DNA from: Tatumella ptyseos
Lineage (GTDB): Bacteria > Pseudomonadota > Gammaproteobacteria > Enterobacterales > Enterobacteriaceae
DNA length: 64,000 bases
Direction of reading: 5' to 3'
Assembly (NCBI RefSeq): GCF_030552895.1
Contig: NZ_CP130649.1
Coordinates: 434,001-498,000 of the forward strand
Position numbers and translations under genes: made by a program. The notes under the pieces were generated by a model that was given only the letters and a program-made list of their open reading frames with translations, had not been told where the DNA came from and searched no databases. This document shows, piece after piece, positions 51,477-60,377 of the stretch; position 1 is the first letter of the stretch, and each line of letters starts with the position of its first letter.

Positions 51477-54400
51477 GATTCATCGCTTCATATTCCTGTG
51501 TAATGTCAGGAGGCGTTGTGGTGAAGGAAGAGTTTTCTAGTTTAGACGACTCACTGATTAGAGAGGTATTCCAGCTAACACCATTAGCAAAATCTACCCA
51601 CTCTACGCCCAAATGGCTATGTCCAAATGCAGCCTGATTGACCAGACGTATTGAACCGCCGTCACCGGCGCCTGGGGTGCTGTCGGCAATAGTCAGCAGC
51701 ATATCGTTCCCGTCACGGCTGACGGTTAGCTGCTCGGCGGTGATATCTTTCAGCCACAGCCGATCGTCAGTGCCGGAGTAGTACTCTTCCCGAATGGTGT
51801 CGTGTCCGTCGCCGCGGGCGTAGAGATATAGGTCATTGCCTTCACCGCCGTTAAGATAATCGTCGCCTTGTCCCCCCTGCAGCAGGTCATCCATATTTGA
51901 CCCGATGATCCGGTCATCGCCCGGGGTCATGGCCGTGGCAAACATCTGTTGGCGCAGTTGCTGCTGATCCCAGGCAGTACCATCGGCAAATTCGAGCCAT
52001 TCTACGCCGAAGTAGCTATCTCCAAATGCAGCCTGATTGACCAGACGTATTGAACCGCCGTCACCGGCGCCTGGGGTGCTGTCGGCAATAGTCAGCAGCA
52101 TATCGTTCCCGTCACGGCTGACGGTTAGCTGCTCGGCGGTGATATCTTTCAGCCACAGCCGATCGTTACGGCCGGAGTATGATGCTTCCCGAATGGTATC
52201 GTGTCCGTCGCCGCGGGCGTAGAGATATAGGTCATTGCCTTCACCGCCGTTCAGATAATCGTCGCCTTGTCCCCCCTGCAGCAGGTCATCCATATTTGAC
52301 CCGATGATCCGGTCATCGCCCGGGGTCATGGCCGTGGCAAACATCTGTTGGCGCAGTTGCTGCTGATCCCAGGCAGTACCATCGGCAAATTCGAGCCATT
52401 CTACGCCGAAGTAGCTATCTCCAAATGCAGCCTGATTGACCAGACGTATTGAACCGCCGTCACCGGCGCCTGGGGTGCTGTCGGCAATAGTCAGCAGCAT
52501 ATCGTTCCCGTCACGGCTGACGGTTAGCTGCTCGGCGGTGATATCTTTCAGCCACAGCCGATCGTTACGGCCGGAGTATGATGCTTCCCGAATGGTATCG
52601 TGTCCGTCGCCGCGGGCGTAGAGATATAGGTCATTGCCTTCACCGCCGTTCAGATAATCGTCGCCTTGTCCCCCCTGCAGCAGGTCATCCATATTTGACC
52701 CGATGATCCGGTCATCGCCCGGGGTCATGGCCGTGGCAAACATCTGTTGGCGCAGTTGCTGCTGATCCCAGGCAGTACCATCGGCAAATTCGAGCCATTC
52801 TACGCCGAAGTAGCTATCTCCAAATGCAGCCTGATTGACCAGACGTATTGAACCGCCGTCACCGGCGCCTGGGGTGCTGTCGGCAATAGTCAGCAGCATA
52901 TCGTTCCCGTCACGGCTGACGGTTAGCTGCTCGGCGGTGATATCTTTCAGCCACAGCCGATCGTTACGGCCGGAGTATGATGCTTCCCGAATGGTATCGT
53001 GTCCGTCGCCGCGGGCGTAGAGATATAGGTCATTGCCATCACCGCCGTTCAGGTAATCGTCGCCTTTATTTCCATACAACGTATCAGCAAATTTTGAACC
53101 GGTAAGTGTGTCATTACCATCCAGTCCATACATCACAGATGCTCTATCCCCGGCAGAAAGCGTATCGTCACCGAAGTTTCCTATTATCTGGTGGGATGAA
53201 AGATCGGACATTACTATATCGATTAAGCGCTCAAAAGAATCCCCCTCGGCATTGCTAACCACCGAGAGTTGTGTCGTTAGTTGACGTGTAAAATCAGTAT
53301 CCAGGTGTTTTATAACAAACAATAAATCGACGAGCTGATCCCGGGCGATCAGATCAGATTGGTTTACGCCATCCCGTAGTGTGCTGATAAGCGCGCTGGG
53401 ATCCGTAACGATCTGCTGGTTTTCTATATGCCAGTTAACCCGATCGATTAATGGAGCCAGATGGGTTTGCACGACTAGCTGTGCATAGATGTTATTCATT
53501 ATAATATCGTAGGCTGATTCAAGAAGTTCGGCTGCTTGAGGCAAGGGATTCGGATTACCATGTTGCCTGAATTCGCTGCCTAAAAAGGCTTCCAGAGCAA
53601 ACAGCTTCTGCCCATCAATAAATGTTCCGCGGCTATCTTCGGCATAATTAACGGCTCCGCTCATCTGCCGCATAATTTTATCGGCCAATTGATAACGTAA
53701 TTGTTGATCTTGTTGCTGACTAAACTGCTCCACTAGATCTCTGAGGACATCGTCGCCACGGGCGATTAACTGATGTAAATGACTGACATTACCCGTAGCC
53801 ATAATATTTGGTAGACTGGCAATATCTTTACTGACCGCGACGTTATGTTTATCTCGGCTATCACTGAGAGTTTCTCTAAACCAGACATCAGCGATTTCTG
53901 CTAAGCTACCATCCGTTTTTATATATTGTCCTTGCTGCCTGAACTCGTTGCCATATTCATCGATAACCTTACTGTTCTTCCAGTTCAGGTGAATTGCCGC
54001 AATGCCAGCCTGTTCCATACTGAGAAGCTCACCTTCATCAGTCACGCCATCTTCGTTACGGTCTTGCCAGACTTGCAGGCGGCTGAAAATATCGTCTTCG
54101 TGATTAATAATTCCATCGTGGTTACTGTCATAATCTGCCAGCGCCAGAAAACCATTTTTAGCCGTATCACCAGAGGAGTTCATCGTATTATTGCCAAATA
54201 GCTCACTGCCATCATCAATGATATGGTTACCGTTAAGGTCCAGTACCAGTAAACCATCATCTTTACCTACCCAGCCGGAAAGTTGCGCATAACCATTGCC
54301 GTCGTGGTCAAAGTAAACAGGGGCCTCTGCTGTTTCTACACCATCACTGTCAAGATCGACTATCAACGGGCTGGCCAAGTTAGCCGCATTGCCAGCCGCT

Positions 54401-55113
54401 TCGGCGGCTTGTCCGGCAGCACTATTGGCAGCATCCTGCGCACCATCTTCTAAAAATGGGGTGATGAAATCGAGTAGTGAATTCAAGGCATTATTTATAG
54501 AGTCCGCCAGTGCATCAACTGCATTTTCGGCAGAATCCAACATATCAGACAAGTACTCTATGGTATTATCGTAGGCATCACCCAGCGTATCACTGAGCGG
54601 TTTTAAGGCATCTCTGATGTTATCCATATACTCGTCTGGAATAGTGCCTTTATCTGCTAGACTGGCTATAGTGAGTACCGCGCCAATGACAGTTAATGCA
54701 GCAGCGGCTGTAAGCGCGACTGGTGCGGATACTGCGCCAGCCGCTGCTGTCAGAGCAAGAGTGCTGGCAGCCGAAGTAATATTCCCCAGCGCCGAATAGA
54801 TATCACTTTTTTTAATTTCTCCATCGAATTTATAGGATCTATTCATGGAGTGAAGATCTGTGAAAAGCCCCGCTACTGATAGACCTAATGAAGTAACTGG
54901 AATCTTTTTTCCAGCAGAATTCAGGCATGGAAGAATTTTCCCTACACTCTCTAATGCGGATCCTGTTGTCTGTAGGGCATTTACAATTGTTTTCACGTAC
55001 TGAGGGTTTTCATTAAGCTCCGCGAAATTTTTAATTGTAGGGCCAATGCTTGTGTTCGAACTAATGAAAGATAATAAGTTGCCGAAACCAGCCTCGATAA
55101 TTTTATTTCCCAC
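51454..55113 (-). CDS. RTX calcium-binding protein with FrpC-type module (T1SS substrate)
   Basis: 1219 residues, GTG start with AAGGA eight bases upstream. Order: a ~100-residue N-terminus, an Ala/Gly-rich hydrophobic helix pair at ~110-152, an acidic helical region to ~245, an FrpC-like self-processing module at ~249-400 (LIVDLDSDGVE, FDHDGNG, DLNGNHIIDDGSELFGNNT), a helical spacer, and from ~660 RTX nonapeptides (GGDGNDLYLY, GNKGDDYLNGG) with HCBP-type domains in repeats. It has no Sec signal, as expected for type I export. Scissile Asp of FrpC is Ser248 here. The C-terminal residues are encoded by the flanking repeat. Role unknown; secreted adhesin or toxin. Confidence 0.85.
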   Translation of the reverse strand: MGNKIIEAGFGNLLSFISSNTSIGPTIKNFAELNENPQYVKTIVNALQTTGSALESVGKILPCLNSAGKKIPVTSLGLSVAGLFTDLHSMNRSYKFDGEIKKSDIYSALGNITSAASTLALTAAAGAVSAPVALTAAAALTVIGAVLTIASLADKGTIPDEYMDNIRDALKPLSDTLGDAYDNTIEYLSDMLDSAENAVDALADSINNALNSLLDFITPFLEDGAQDAANSAAGQAAEAAGNAANLASPLIVDLDSDGVETAEAPVYFDHDGNGYAQLSGWVGKDDGLLVLDLNGNHIIDDGSELFGNNTMNSSGDTAKNGFLALADYDSNHDGIINHEDDIFSRLQVWQDRNEDGVTDEGELLSMEQAGIAAIHLNWKNSKVIDEYGNEFRQQGQYIKTDGSLAEIADVWFRETLSDSRDKHNVAVSKDIASLPNIMATGNVSHLHQLIARGDDVLRDLVEQFSQQQDQQLRYQLADKIMRQMSGAVNYAEDSRGTFIDGQKLFALEAFLGSEFRQHGNPNPLPQAAELLESAYDIIMNNIYAQLVVQTHLAPLIDRVNWHIENQQIVTDPSALISTLRDGVNQSDLIARDQLVDLLFVIKHLDTDFTRQLTTQLSVVSNAEGDSFERLIDIVMSDLSSHQIIGNFGDDTLSAGDRASVMYGLDGNDTLTGSKFADTLYGNKGDDYLNGGDGNDLYLYARGDGHDTIREASYSGRNDRLWLKDITAEQLTVSRDGNDMLLTIADSTPGAGDGGSIRLVNQAAFGDSYFGVEWLEFADGTAWDQQQLRQQMFATAMTPGDDRIIGSNMDDLLQGGQGDDYLNGGEGNDLYLYARGDGHDTIREASYSGRNDRLWLKDITAEQLTVSRDGNDMLLTIADSTPGAGDGGSIRLVNQAAFGDSYFGVEWLEFADGTAWDQQQLRQQMFATAMTPGDDRIIGSNMDDLLQGGQGDDYLNGGEGNDLYLYARGDGHDTIREASYSGRNDRLWLKDITAEQLTVSRDGNDMLLTIADSTPGAGDGGSIRLVNQAAFGDSYFGVEWLEFADGTAWDQQQLRQQMFATAMTPGDDRIIGSNMDDLLQGGQGDDYLNGGEGNDLYLYARGDGHDTIREEYYSGTDDRLWLKDITAEQLTVSRDGNDMLLTIADSTPGAGDGGSIRLVNQAAFGHSHLGVEWVDFANGVSWNTSLISESSKLENSSFTTTPPDITQEYEAMNLCTTFYM
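51640..53040 (-). repeat. 399-bp tandem repeats in the RTX gene
   Basis: About three and a half near-identical 399-bp (133-codon) units. The phrase beginning AATGCAGCCTGATTGACC recurs at constant spacing near 51630, 52028, 52427 and 52826. The middle units are practically identical; the C-terminal unit differs at the EASYSGRN/EEYYSGTD segment. In-frame length keeps the reading frame during expansion or contraction. Confidence 0.92.
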
Positions 55114-55889
55114 TCTAAATATCCTTATTTATAATCATTATTATGATGGCTGTTATAATAATGTTCCCAAGTGAAAATTTTTCAAGATAATGTTTTATAG
55201 TTAATTTATTATAATGTTAATTTTTGGTGTTTTTTTCACCACTAAATGGGTCGCGATTTAAAATTATTCTTTTTAACATTATTGCAGAAAAAAACATCAG
55301 GGGTGATGATACTACTAGACAAAGGGTGACAATAAATTTGCTTTTTTCATCATTAATAGTATTGATTACTCTTTCATGTGAAAGGACTTCTTTACCATCA
55401 ATGATTACCTGTACAATTCTTCTGTCAGTACTGAAGATATTATATCTCTGGGTAAACCAAGCAATCTTTGCCGGTTTCCCTTGCCATCTTTTATATAATA
55501 TTGGTGTGGGATCTTTCCTTGAAAATTTACCCTTATTCCCTAACTCCTCATTTATTTGGTCGAAATGAATTCGGTTTACTTCACAAAGGTGTGAGTCTGT
55601 ATAAGATGATAGACATGAAAAAAATTCAGTTTTAGCAGGGGTTATTAATCCCATCTGGTATTTATTCTTACTTAATGACTTAAAAGTAAATAAGCCTTCA
55701 GAATAGTGAATTTCATCTTCTTCCGGAAATTTAGTCATATAATTGAAATATAATGGAGTGTAAAAAAAATACACACAAAAATATATAAAAGTTAAAGCTT
55801 TTAATAGTGGCCAAGCTGGTCTTCCCAGAATGAAATAACGTTTTTTAGTAGTAGATCCCGTATTTTTTTCGGTGTTATTATCCATAAGT
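54958..55889. repeat. Tandem duplication, unit A (932 bp)
   Basis: Starting at GGATCC (54958), this unit includes the first ~52 codons of the RTX gene, its leader, and the whole downstream-reading membrane-protein gene A. It is copied at 55890 with the same GGATCC junction and an offset of 932 bases. Confidence 0.85.
55217..55885 (-). CDS. Two-TM membrane protein A (candidate RTX partner/immunity)
   Basis: A 222-residue protein (from MDNNTEKN) with a cytoplasmic N-terminus (TTKKRYFILGRPAWP), TM1 at ~26-46, a ~145-residue periplasmic domain with two cysteines (FFSCLSS, HLCEVN), TM2 at ~188-208 and a short basic tail. No family is recognised. It lies 104 bases upstream of the RTX gene on the same strand. 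ATG 55885 is chosen because the paralogue begins the same way; the frame opens upstream at 55912 only because of the fused RTX fragment. An immunity or accessory role is inferred from position, membrane topology and duplication. Confidence 0.7.
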   Translation of the reverse strand: MDNNTEKNTGSTTKKRYFILGRPAWPLLKALTFIYFCVYFFYTPLYFNYMTKFPEEDEIHYSEGLFTFKSLSKNKYQMGLITPAKTEFFSCLSSYTDSHLCEVNRIHFDQINEELGNKGKFSRKDPTPILYKRWQGKPAKIAWFTQRYNIFSTDRRIVQVIIDGKEVLSHERVINTINDEKSKFIVTLCLVVSSPLMFFSAIMLKRIILNRDPFSGEKNTKN

Positions 55890-56045
55890 GGATCCTGTTG
55901 TCTGTAGGGCATTTACAATTGTTTTCACGTACTGATGATTTTCATTAAGCTCTGCGAAATTTTTAATTTTAGGGCCAATGCTTGTATTCGAACTAATGAA
56001 AGATAATAAGTTGCCGAAACCAGCCTCGATAATTTTATTTCCCAC
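55878..56045 (-). pseudogene. Duplicated 5' fragment of the RTX gene
   Basis: The GTG start, leader and first ~52 codons of the RTX gene are repeated here (MGNKIIEAGFGNLLSFISSN with a few substitutions), then the frame runs into three foreign codons and a TAA inside the start of membrane-protein gene A. A 55-residue peptide could still be made. Confidence 0.88.
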
Positions 56046-56821
56046 TCTAAATATCCTTATTTAAATCATTATTGTGATGGCTGTTATAATAATGTTACCA
56101 AGTAAAAAATATTTTTTGGGCGATGTTTTATAGTTAATTTTATTATAGTGTTAATTTTTAGTATTTTTTTCACCACTAAAAGGGTCCCGATTTAAAATTA
56201 TTCTCTTTAACATTAGTGCAGCAAAAAACATGATGGGTGATGATACTACTAGACAAAGGATGACAATAAATTTTCCTTTTGCAGAGTTAATAGTATTGAT
56301 TACTCTTTCATGTGAAAGGACTTCTTTACCATCAATGATTACCTGTACAATTCTTCTGTCAGTACTGAAGATATTATATCTCTGGGTAAACCAAGCAATC
56401 CTTGCCGGTTTCCCTTGCCATCTTTTATATAATATTGGTGTGGTATCTTGTTTTGAAAATTTACCCTTATTCCCTAACTCCTCATCTATTTGTTTTGAAT
56501 AAATTCGGTTTACTTCACAAGTATTTGAGCCGGTATAAGATGATACACATGAAAAAAATTCAGTTTTAGCAGGGGTTATTAATCCCATTTGGTATCTATG
56601 TCTATCTAATGGCCTAAAAGTAAACAAGCCTTCAGAATAGTGGATTTCATCTTTTTCCGGGAATTTAGTTGCATGGGTAAAATATAATGGGGTGTATAAA
56701 AAATACACACAAAAATATATAAAAGTTAAAGATTGTAACAGCGGTACAGCTGGTCTCCCCAGAATAAAATAACGTTTTTTAGTAGTAGAGCCCGTATTTT
56801 TTTCGGTGTTATTGTCCATAA
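55890..56821. repeat. Tandem duplication, unit B (932 bp)
   Basis: Second copy of the module in 54958-55889: RTX 5' fragment plus membrane-protein gene B. The copies differ by scattered substitutions and small indels, so the event is not very recent. Confidence 0.85.
56151..56819 (-). CDS. Two-TM membrane protein B (paralogue of A)
   Basis: A 222-residue protein with the same layout as protein A: identical MDNNTEKNTGSTTKKRYFILGRPA start, TM1, periplasmic domain with cysteines in FFSCVSSYTG and NTCEVNR, TM2 and an SGEKNTKN tail. Most differences fall in the periplasmic domain (e.g. DRHRYQMG for NKYQMG, YSKQID for HFDQIN), as expected if that part contacts a partner. ATG 56819 is preferred; GTG 56831 is in frame. 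It is first in the leftward transcript. Confidence 0.7.
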   Translation of the reverse strand: MDNNTEKNTGSTTKKRYFILGRPAVPLLQSLTFIYFCVYFLYTPLYFTHATKFPEKDEIHYSEGLFTFRPLDRHRYQMGLITPAKTEFFSCVSSYTGSNTCEVNRIYSKQIDEELGNKGKFSKQDTTPILYKRWQGKPARIAWFTQRYNIFSTDRRIVQVIIDGKEVLSHERVINTINSAKGKFIVILCLVVSSPIMFFAALMLKRIILNRDPFSGEKNTKN

Positions 56822-57266
56822 TATTTTTCACCTTGTATCGCTGAAAGCGATGATATCAGGCCCATGATCCCTACAAAACTTCCTTCTACAAGAATTAATT
56901 TTCTTACTTCTCATTATTCTAGTGTTCAGCAGTAAAGTATCATTAATGACCCTCTGTTATTAATAAGTATATTTCAATAAAAAATATAAATCACATAAAA
57001 TTCTTAAATATAAAATTATCTAGCCGAGAAAGAGGCTGGGGGATTTTTTGTATTGCAGAGCTAATATAATGAATTTATTGAATTTTAATAAAATAACACT
57101 TAAGTAATTAATGGTTATTCAATTGGGATATCGACAATAAGTAGTTTTCTTGGCATTATTTCTGTATTCAGTAAAGATGGTTAATCCTAAGCCTAAAAAT
57201 AAATAAAGATAGGTAATAAGGCTTTGGTTTGTGATAATCGACAAGGAAGGTCGAGATGGATGTTCA
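56820..57266. other. Divergent promoter region of the RTX and T1SS operons
   Basis: A ~450-base AT-rich gap between leftward membrane/RTX genes and the rightward secretion operon. ATCGCT-GAA-AGCGAT (56837-56851) forms a small hairpin in the leftward leader. No other gene was found; specific promoters could not be fixed. Confidence 0.5.
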
Positions 57267-59045
57267 ATGGAAAAGATGAAAAACAACTCACCTGAAACTG
57301 CTGAAAAAAAGGAGCTAATAGGTTGCGTATTAAGCTGTAAAAAAGAGTTATGGAGTATCGGTTTTTTCAGTGTGATTATTAATATTTTTATGCTGGCTCC
57401 TTCGGTTTATATGCTCCAAGTGTATGACCGAGTATTATCTTCCGGAAATAAAATGACCCTTATCATGTTAACTGTCATGGTTGTCTGGTTATTTTTTTCA
57501 ATCGGGATTATTGAATGGATTCGCAATATTTTGTTGATTCGCTTGGGCGCATATTTAGATACAAGAATAAACAAGCGTATATTTTTTAGTGCATTTGAAA
57601 GTTTTCTTCGCCAAAGTACCGCTTATTCCTCCCAATCTCTGAGTGACCTGACCCTGTTAAGGCAGTTTGCCAGTGGCAATGCATTATTTGCTTTTTTTGA
57701 TGCGCCTTGGTTTCCCATCTATCTGCTGATTATTTTTTTGCTGCATCCCTGGCTGGGGATGATGGCATTGGCCGGAGCTATTATGTTAATCCTGTTGGCG
57801 TGGCTGAATCAGCGTCTAACACATGATGCCATACATCAGGCAGGATCGATCTCTGCCGCAGCGACTCTGCAGGCAAACACCTGTTTACGTCAGGCAGATA
57901 CCATAGCGGCAATGGGTATGCAGGAGGCGATGTATCGCAAATGGCTGACACAACATAAGGCGTTTTTACAGCAACAAAATCTGGTCAGTGAAAAAAGTGC
58001 CTCGGTCGCGGCAACGACCCGCTTTATCAGACTGGCGCTTCAATCCGGGGTTTTAGGTTTAGGAGCATTGCTGGTACTCAACGGCGAAATCACACCGGGA
58101 ATGATGATTGCCGGATCAATCCTGTCAGGTAGGGTGCTTGCACCTGTCGATCAACTGATAGCAGTGTGGAAAAGCTGGGCGCAGGCACAACAAGCTTGGC
58201 AACGATTAAGTGCGTTGTTAGAACAGTTCCCGCCGAGCGGACAAGTTATGCCTCTGCCTCCACCTTCTGGAAACCTGCGTGTGGATAATCTCTCCGCAAA
58301 ACTGCCCGGCCTGGCTAAATATCCGCTTCGTGATATTAGTTTCGAATTGCAACCTGGTGATGTAATGATGGTCACCGGCCCTTCCGGTTGCGGAAAATCG
58401 ACGCTTGCCAGGCTATTAGTGGGTGCAGTTCAACCCTTTGCGGGGTCAGTCCGGCTGGATGGCGCAGAGATTCATCAGTATGACCCGATCACCCTTGGAC
58501 CTTATCTGGGTTTTCTTCCCCAGGATATTCAACTTTTTGAAGGTACTGTGGCTGAAAATATTGCCCGTTTCTCTGATCCTGATGAAGAAAAAATAGTGAC
58601 CGCAGCTCGCAATGCAGGGATCCATAAGATGATACTGCAACTTCCGGCAGGCTACGATACGGTTCTGGGGCCGACAGGAATAATACTTTCAGGTGGTCAG
58701 AAACAACTTTTGGGCTTGGCAAGAGCACTTTATAACTCCCCAAGACTGATAGTACTAGATGAGCCGGATGCCAGCCTAGATGATGAGGGTAAACAGTCAT
58801 TGATTGCCGCCATCAGGACGCAAAAAGCGGCTGGCAGTACCCAAATTGTCATTACTCATACCAGATTGTTGCTACCCAGCAGTAATAAAATACTGCTGCT
58901 TAATAACGGGCAGATGAGCCAGTCAGGCAGTACTCAGCGGTTTATGCAGCGTAGTAGTACGCCAAATCAGTCAGCGCCAGAAGTTGCCGGCAAAAATCCT
59001 CGGGTTTCGAACAGCACGACAACATTAACCTGCCCCCGGGAGTGA
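57267..59045 (+). CDS. Type I secretion ABC exporter (PrtD/LipB type)
   Basis: About 592 residues: a six-TM domain (LMLAPSVYMLQVYDRVLSSGNKMTLIMLT early on) and an ATPase domain with Walker A GPSGCGKST (~371), signature LSGGQKQLLGLARAL (~474), Walker B LIVLDEPDASLDDEG and the switch VITHTR. There is no C39 peptidase domain, so it is of the PrtD/HasD/LipB type that exports RTX proteins. ATG 57267 is chosen among several; GTG 57231 is in frame but poor. It is the first gene of a three-gene secretion operon. Confidence 0.92.
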   Translation: MEKMKNNSPETAEKKELIGCVLSCKKELWSIGFFSVIINIFMLAPSVYMLQVYDRVLSSGNKMTLIMLTVMVVWLFFSIGIIEWIRNILLIRLGAYLDTRINKRIFFSAFESFLRQSTAYSSQSLSDLTLLRQFASGNALFAFFDAPWFPIYLLIIFLLHPWLGMMALAGAIMLILLAWLNQRLTHDAIHQAGSISAAATLQANTCLRQADTIAAMGMQEAMYRKWLTQHKAFLQQQNLVSEKSASVAATTRFIRLALQSGVLGLGALLVLNGEITPGMMIAGSILSGRVLAPVDQLIAVWKSWAQAQQAWQRLSALLEQFPPSGQVMPLPPPSGNLRVDNLSAKLPGLAKYPLRDISFELQPGDVMMVTGPSGCGKSTLARLLVGAVQPFAGSVRLDGAEIHQYDPITLGPYLGFLPQDIQLFEGTVAENIARFSDPDEEKIVTAARNAGIHKMILQLPAGYDTVLGPTGIILSGGQKQLLGLARALYNSPRLIVLDEPDASLDDEGKQSLIAAIRTQKAAGSTQIVITHTRLLLPSSNKILLLNNGQMSQSGSTQRFMQRSSTPNQSAPEVAGKNPRVSNSTTTLTCPRE

Positions 59046-59051
59046 AGTAAA

Positions 59052-60377
59052 ATGCTGAAACCACTATCGGAACAAAGGACTCAATTTTCCCGGCCACTCA
59101 GATTGGTGCGCAATGGTGTAGCAAGCGTTGCTTTCTTTTTTACGGGGATGCTGGTATGGGCATTATGGGCGCCCTTGGATAAAGGAGTGACGGTTCCCGG
59201 TGTAGTGATAGTGACAGAAAACAGAAAGGCTGTGCAGTCAGTGTCAGGAGGAAGGATAGCCAGGCTTGATGTGCGTGAGGGGCAATATGTACGACTCGGC
59301 CAGAGACTCGTCGTACTCGATGATACGTCAGCGCGTGCACTGCGGGATAATCTGTTACATCAGCTAGTTGAAGCGAGAGCAAGCCTGAGCCGTCTGTTGG
59401 CTGAACGAGATAATTTGCCTCAGGTCATCTTTCAGGAAGAAGCGATTAACTCAGGGACGTTACCAGACGCACAGTTTATCTCAGGATTACGTTCTGCAGA
59501 GCAACAGCTTTTCCTAAGCCGCCGCACGTCGAGGCAACAGCAAAGCATAGCCATACGTTCAGCCATTAACGGAATGACTTCACAAATTTCCGGTGCGCAG
59601 GCAATGGTAGATAACTACCAATCACAATTGCGACTGCTTAATCAGCAACTACTCAGATTGCGGCCGCTGGCAGAGCAGGGATACGTAGCGGCTAACCGTC
59701 TATCAGAACTGGAGCGACAATATTTTCAGCTATTAGGAACCCAGCAGCAGGAAAACAGCAATATTGTCAGATTGCAGCAACAACGCACTGAATTGGAACA
59801 CACTTTGGTTCAACATGACAGCGATTACCAGAAAGAAATCCACAGCCAATTACTCGATAATCAACATGTTCAGCAGGATCTTACTCAGCGTTTGCGTACG
59901 GCTGAATATGAGCTCAATAGCACAGTGATTACTGCTCCTGCCAGTGGCCTAGTGGTGGGCCTAGCGTTACATACGCAAGGGGGAGTTGTCGCGGACGGCC
60001 AAACACTGATGGAGATTGTCCCCGATAAGCAACCCTTGCAGATCGCGGCACAATTACCGGTGAACTTGATAGACAAAGTTTCCCCTGGAGATCAGGTTGA
60101 GCTGCTGTTTACAGCCTTTAATCAAAGCACGACCCCACGCGTTAATGGCAGTATTACGTTAGTCGGCGCAGACCAGTTACAAAATCCCACTACCGATCAG
60201 CCTTATTACGCTCTCTATATTCAGGTTAAGGGCGAGAGTAATGACTTTATTGAAACCTTTAACGTTCGCCCGGGAATGCCTGTCGAAGCTTTTATTCGTA
60301 CCGGGGAGCGTTCACTGTTCAACTACCTGTTCAAACCCCTGTCCGATCGCCTGAAATCGGCCTTTACAGAGGAGTAA
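59052..60377 (+). CDS. HlyD-family periplasmic adaptor (PrtE type)
   Basis: A 441-residue membrane-fusion protein with one N-terminal TM (ASVAFFFTGMLVWALWAPLDKG), a biotinyl-lipoyl-like half motif (VVIVTENRKAVQSVSGGRIARLDVREGQYVRLGQRLVVLDD), a long coiled coil (~95-270) and the return half (STVITAPASGLVVGLALHTQGGVVADGQTLMEIVPD). It bridges the ABC exporter and the outer-membrane channel. Gap to the exporter is six bases. Confidence 0.92.
   Translation: MLKPLSEQRTQFSRPLRLVRNGVASVAFFFTGMLVWALWAPLDKGVTVPGVVIVTENRKAVQSVSGGRIARLDVREGQYVRLGQRLVVLDDTSARALRDNLLHQLVEARASLSRLLAERDNLPQVIFQEEAINSGTLPDAQFISGLRSAEQQLFLSRRTSRQQQSIAIRSAINGMTSQISGAQAMVDNYQSQLRLLNQQLLRLRPLAEQGYVAANRLSELERQYFQLLGTQQQENSNIVRLQQQRTELEHTLVQHDSDYQKEIHSQLLDNQHVQQDLTQRLRTAEYELNSTVITAPASGLVVGLALHTQGGVVADGQTLMEIVPDKQPLQIAAQLPVNLIDKVSPGDQVELLFTAFNQSTTPRVNGSITLVGADQLQNPTTDQPYYALYIQVKGESNDFIETFNVRPGMPVEAFIRTGERSLFNYLFKPLSDRLKSAFTEE

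Noticed and set aside
52037..53020. Three identical 61-codon plus-strand frames inside the RTX gene
   Set aside because: They are antisense echoes of the 399-bp repeats, with no ribosome sites.
51640..53040. Regular long direct repeats that could suggest a CRISPR or satellite array
   Set aside because: The period is 399 bp, in frame, and encodes RTX/HCBP domains; no short repeats with unique spacers.
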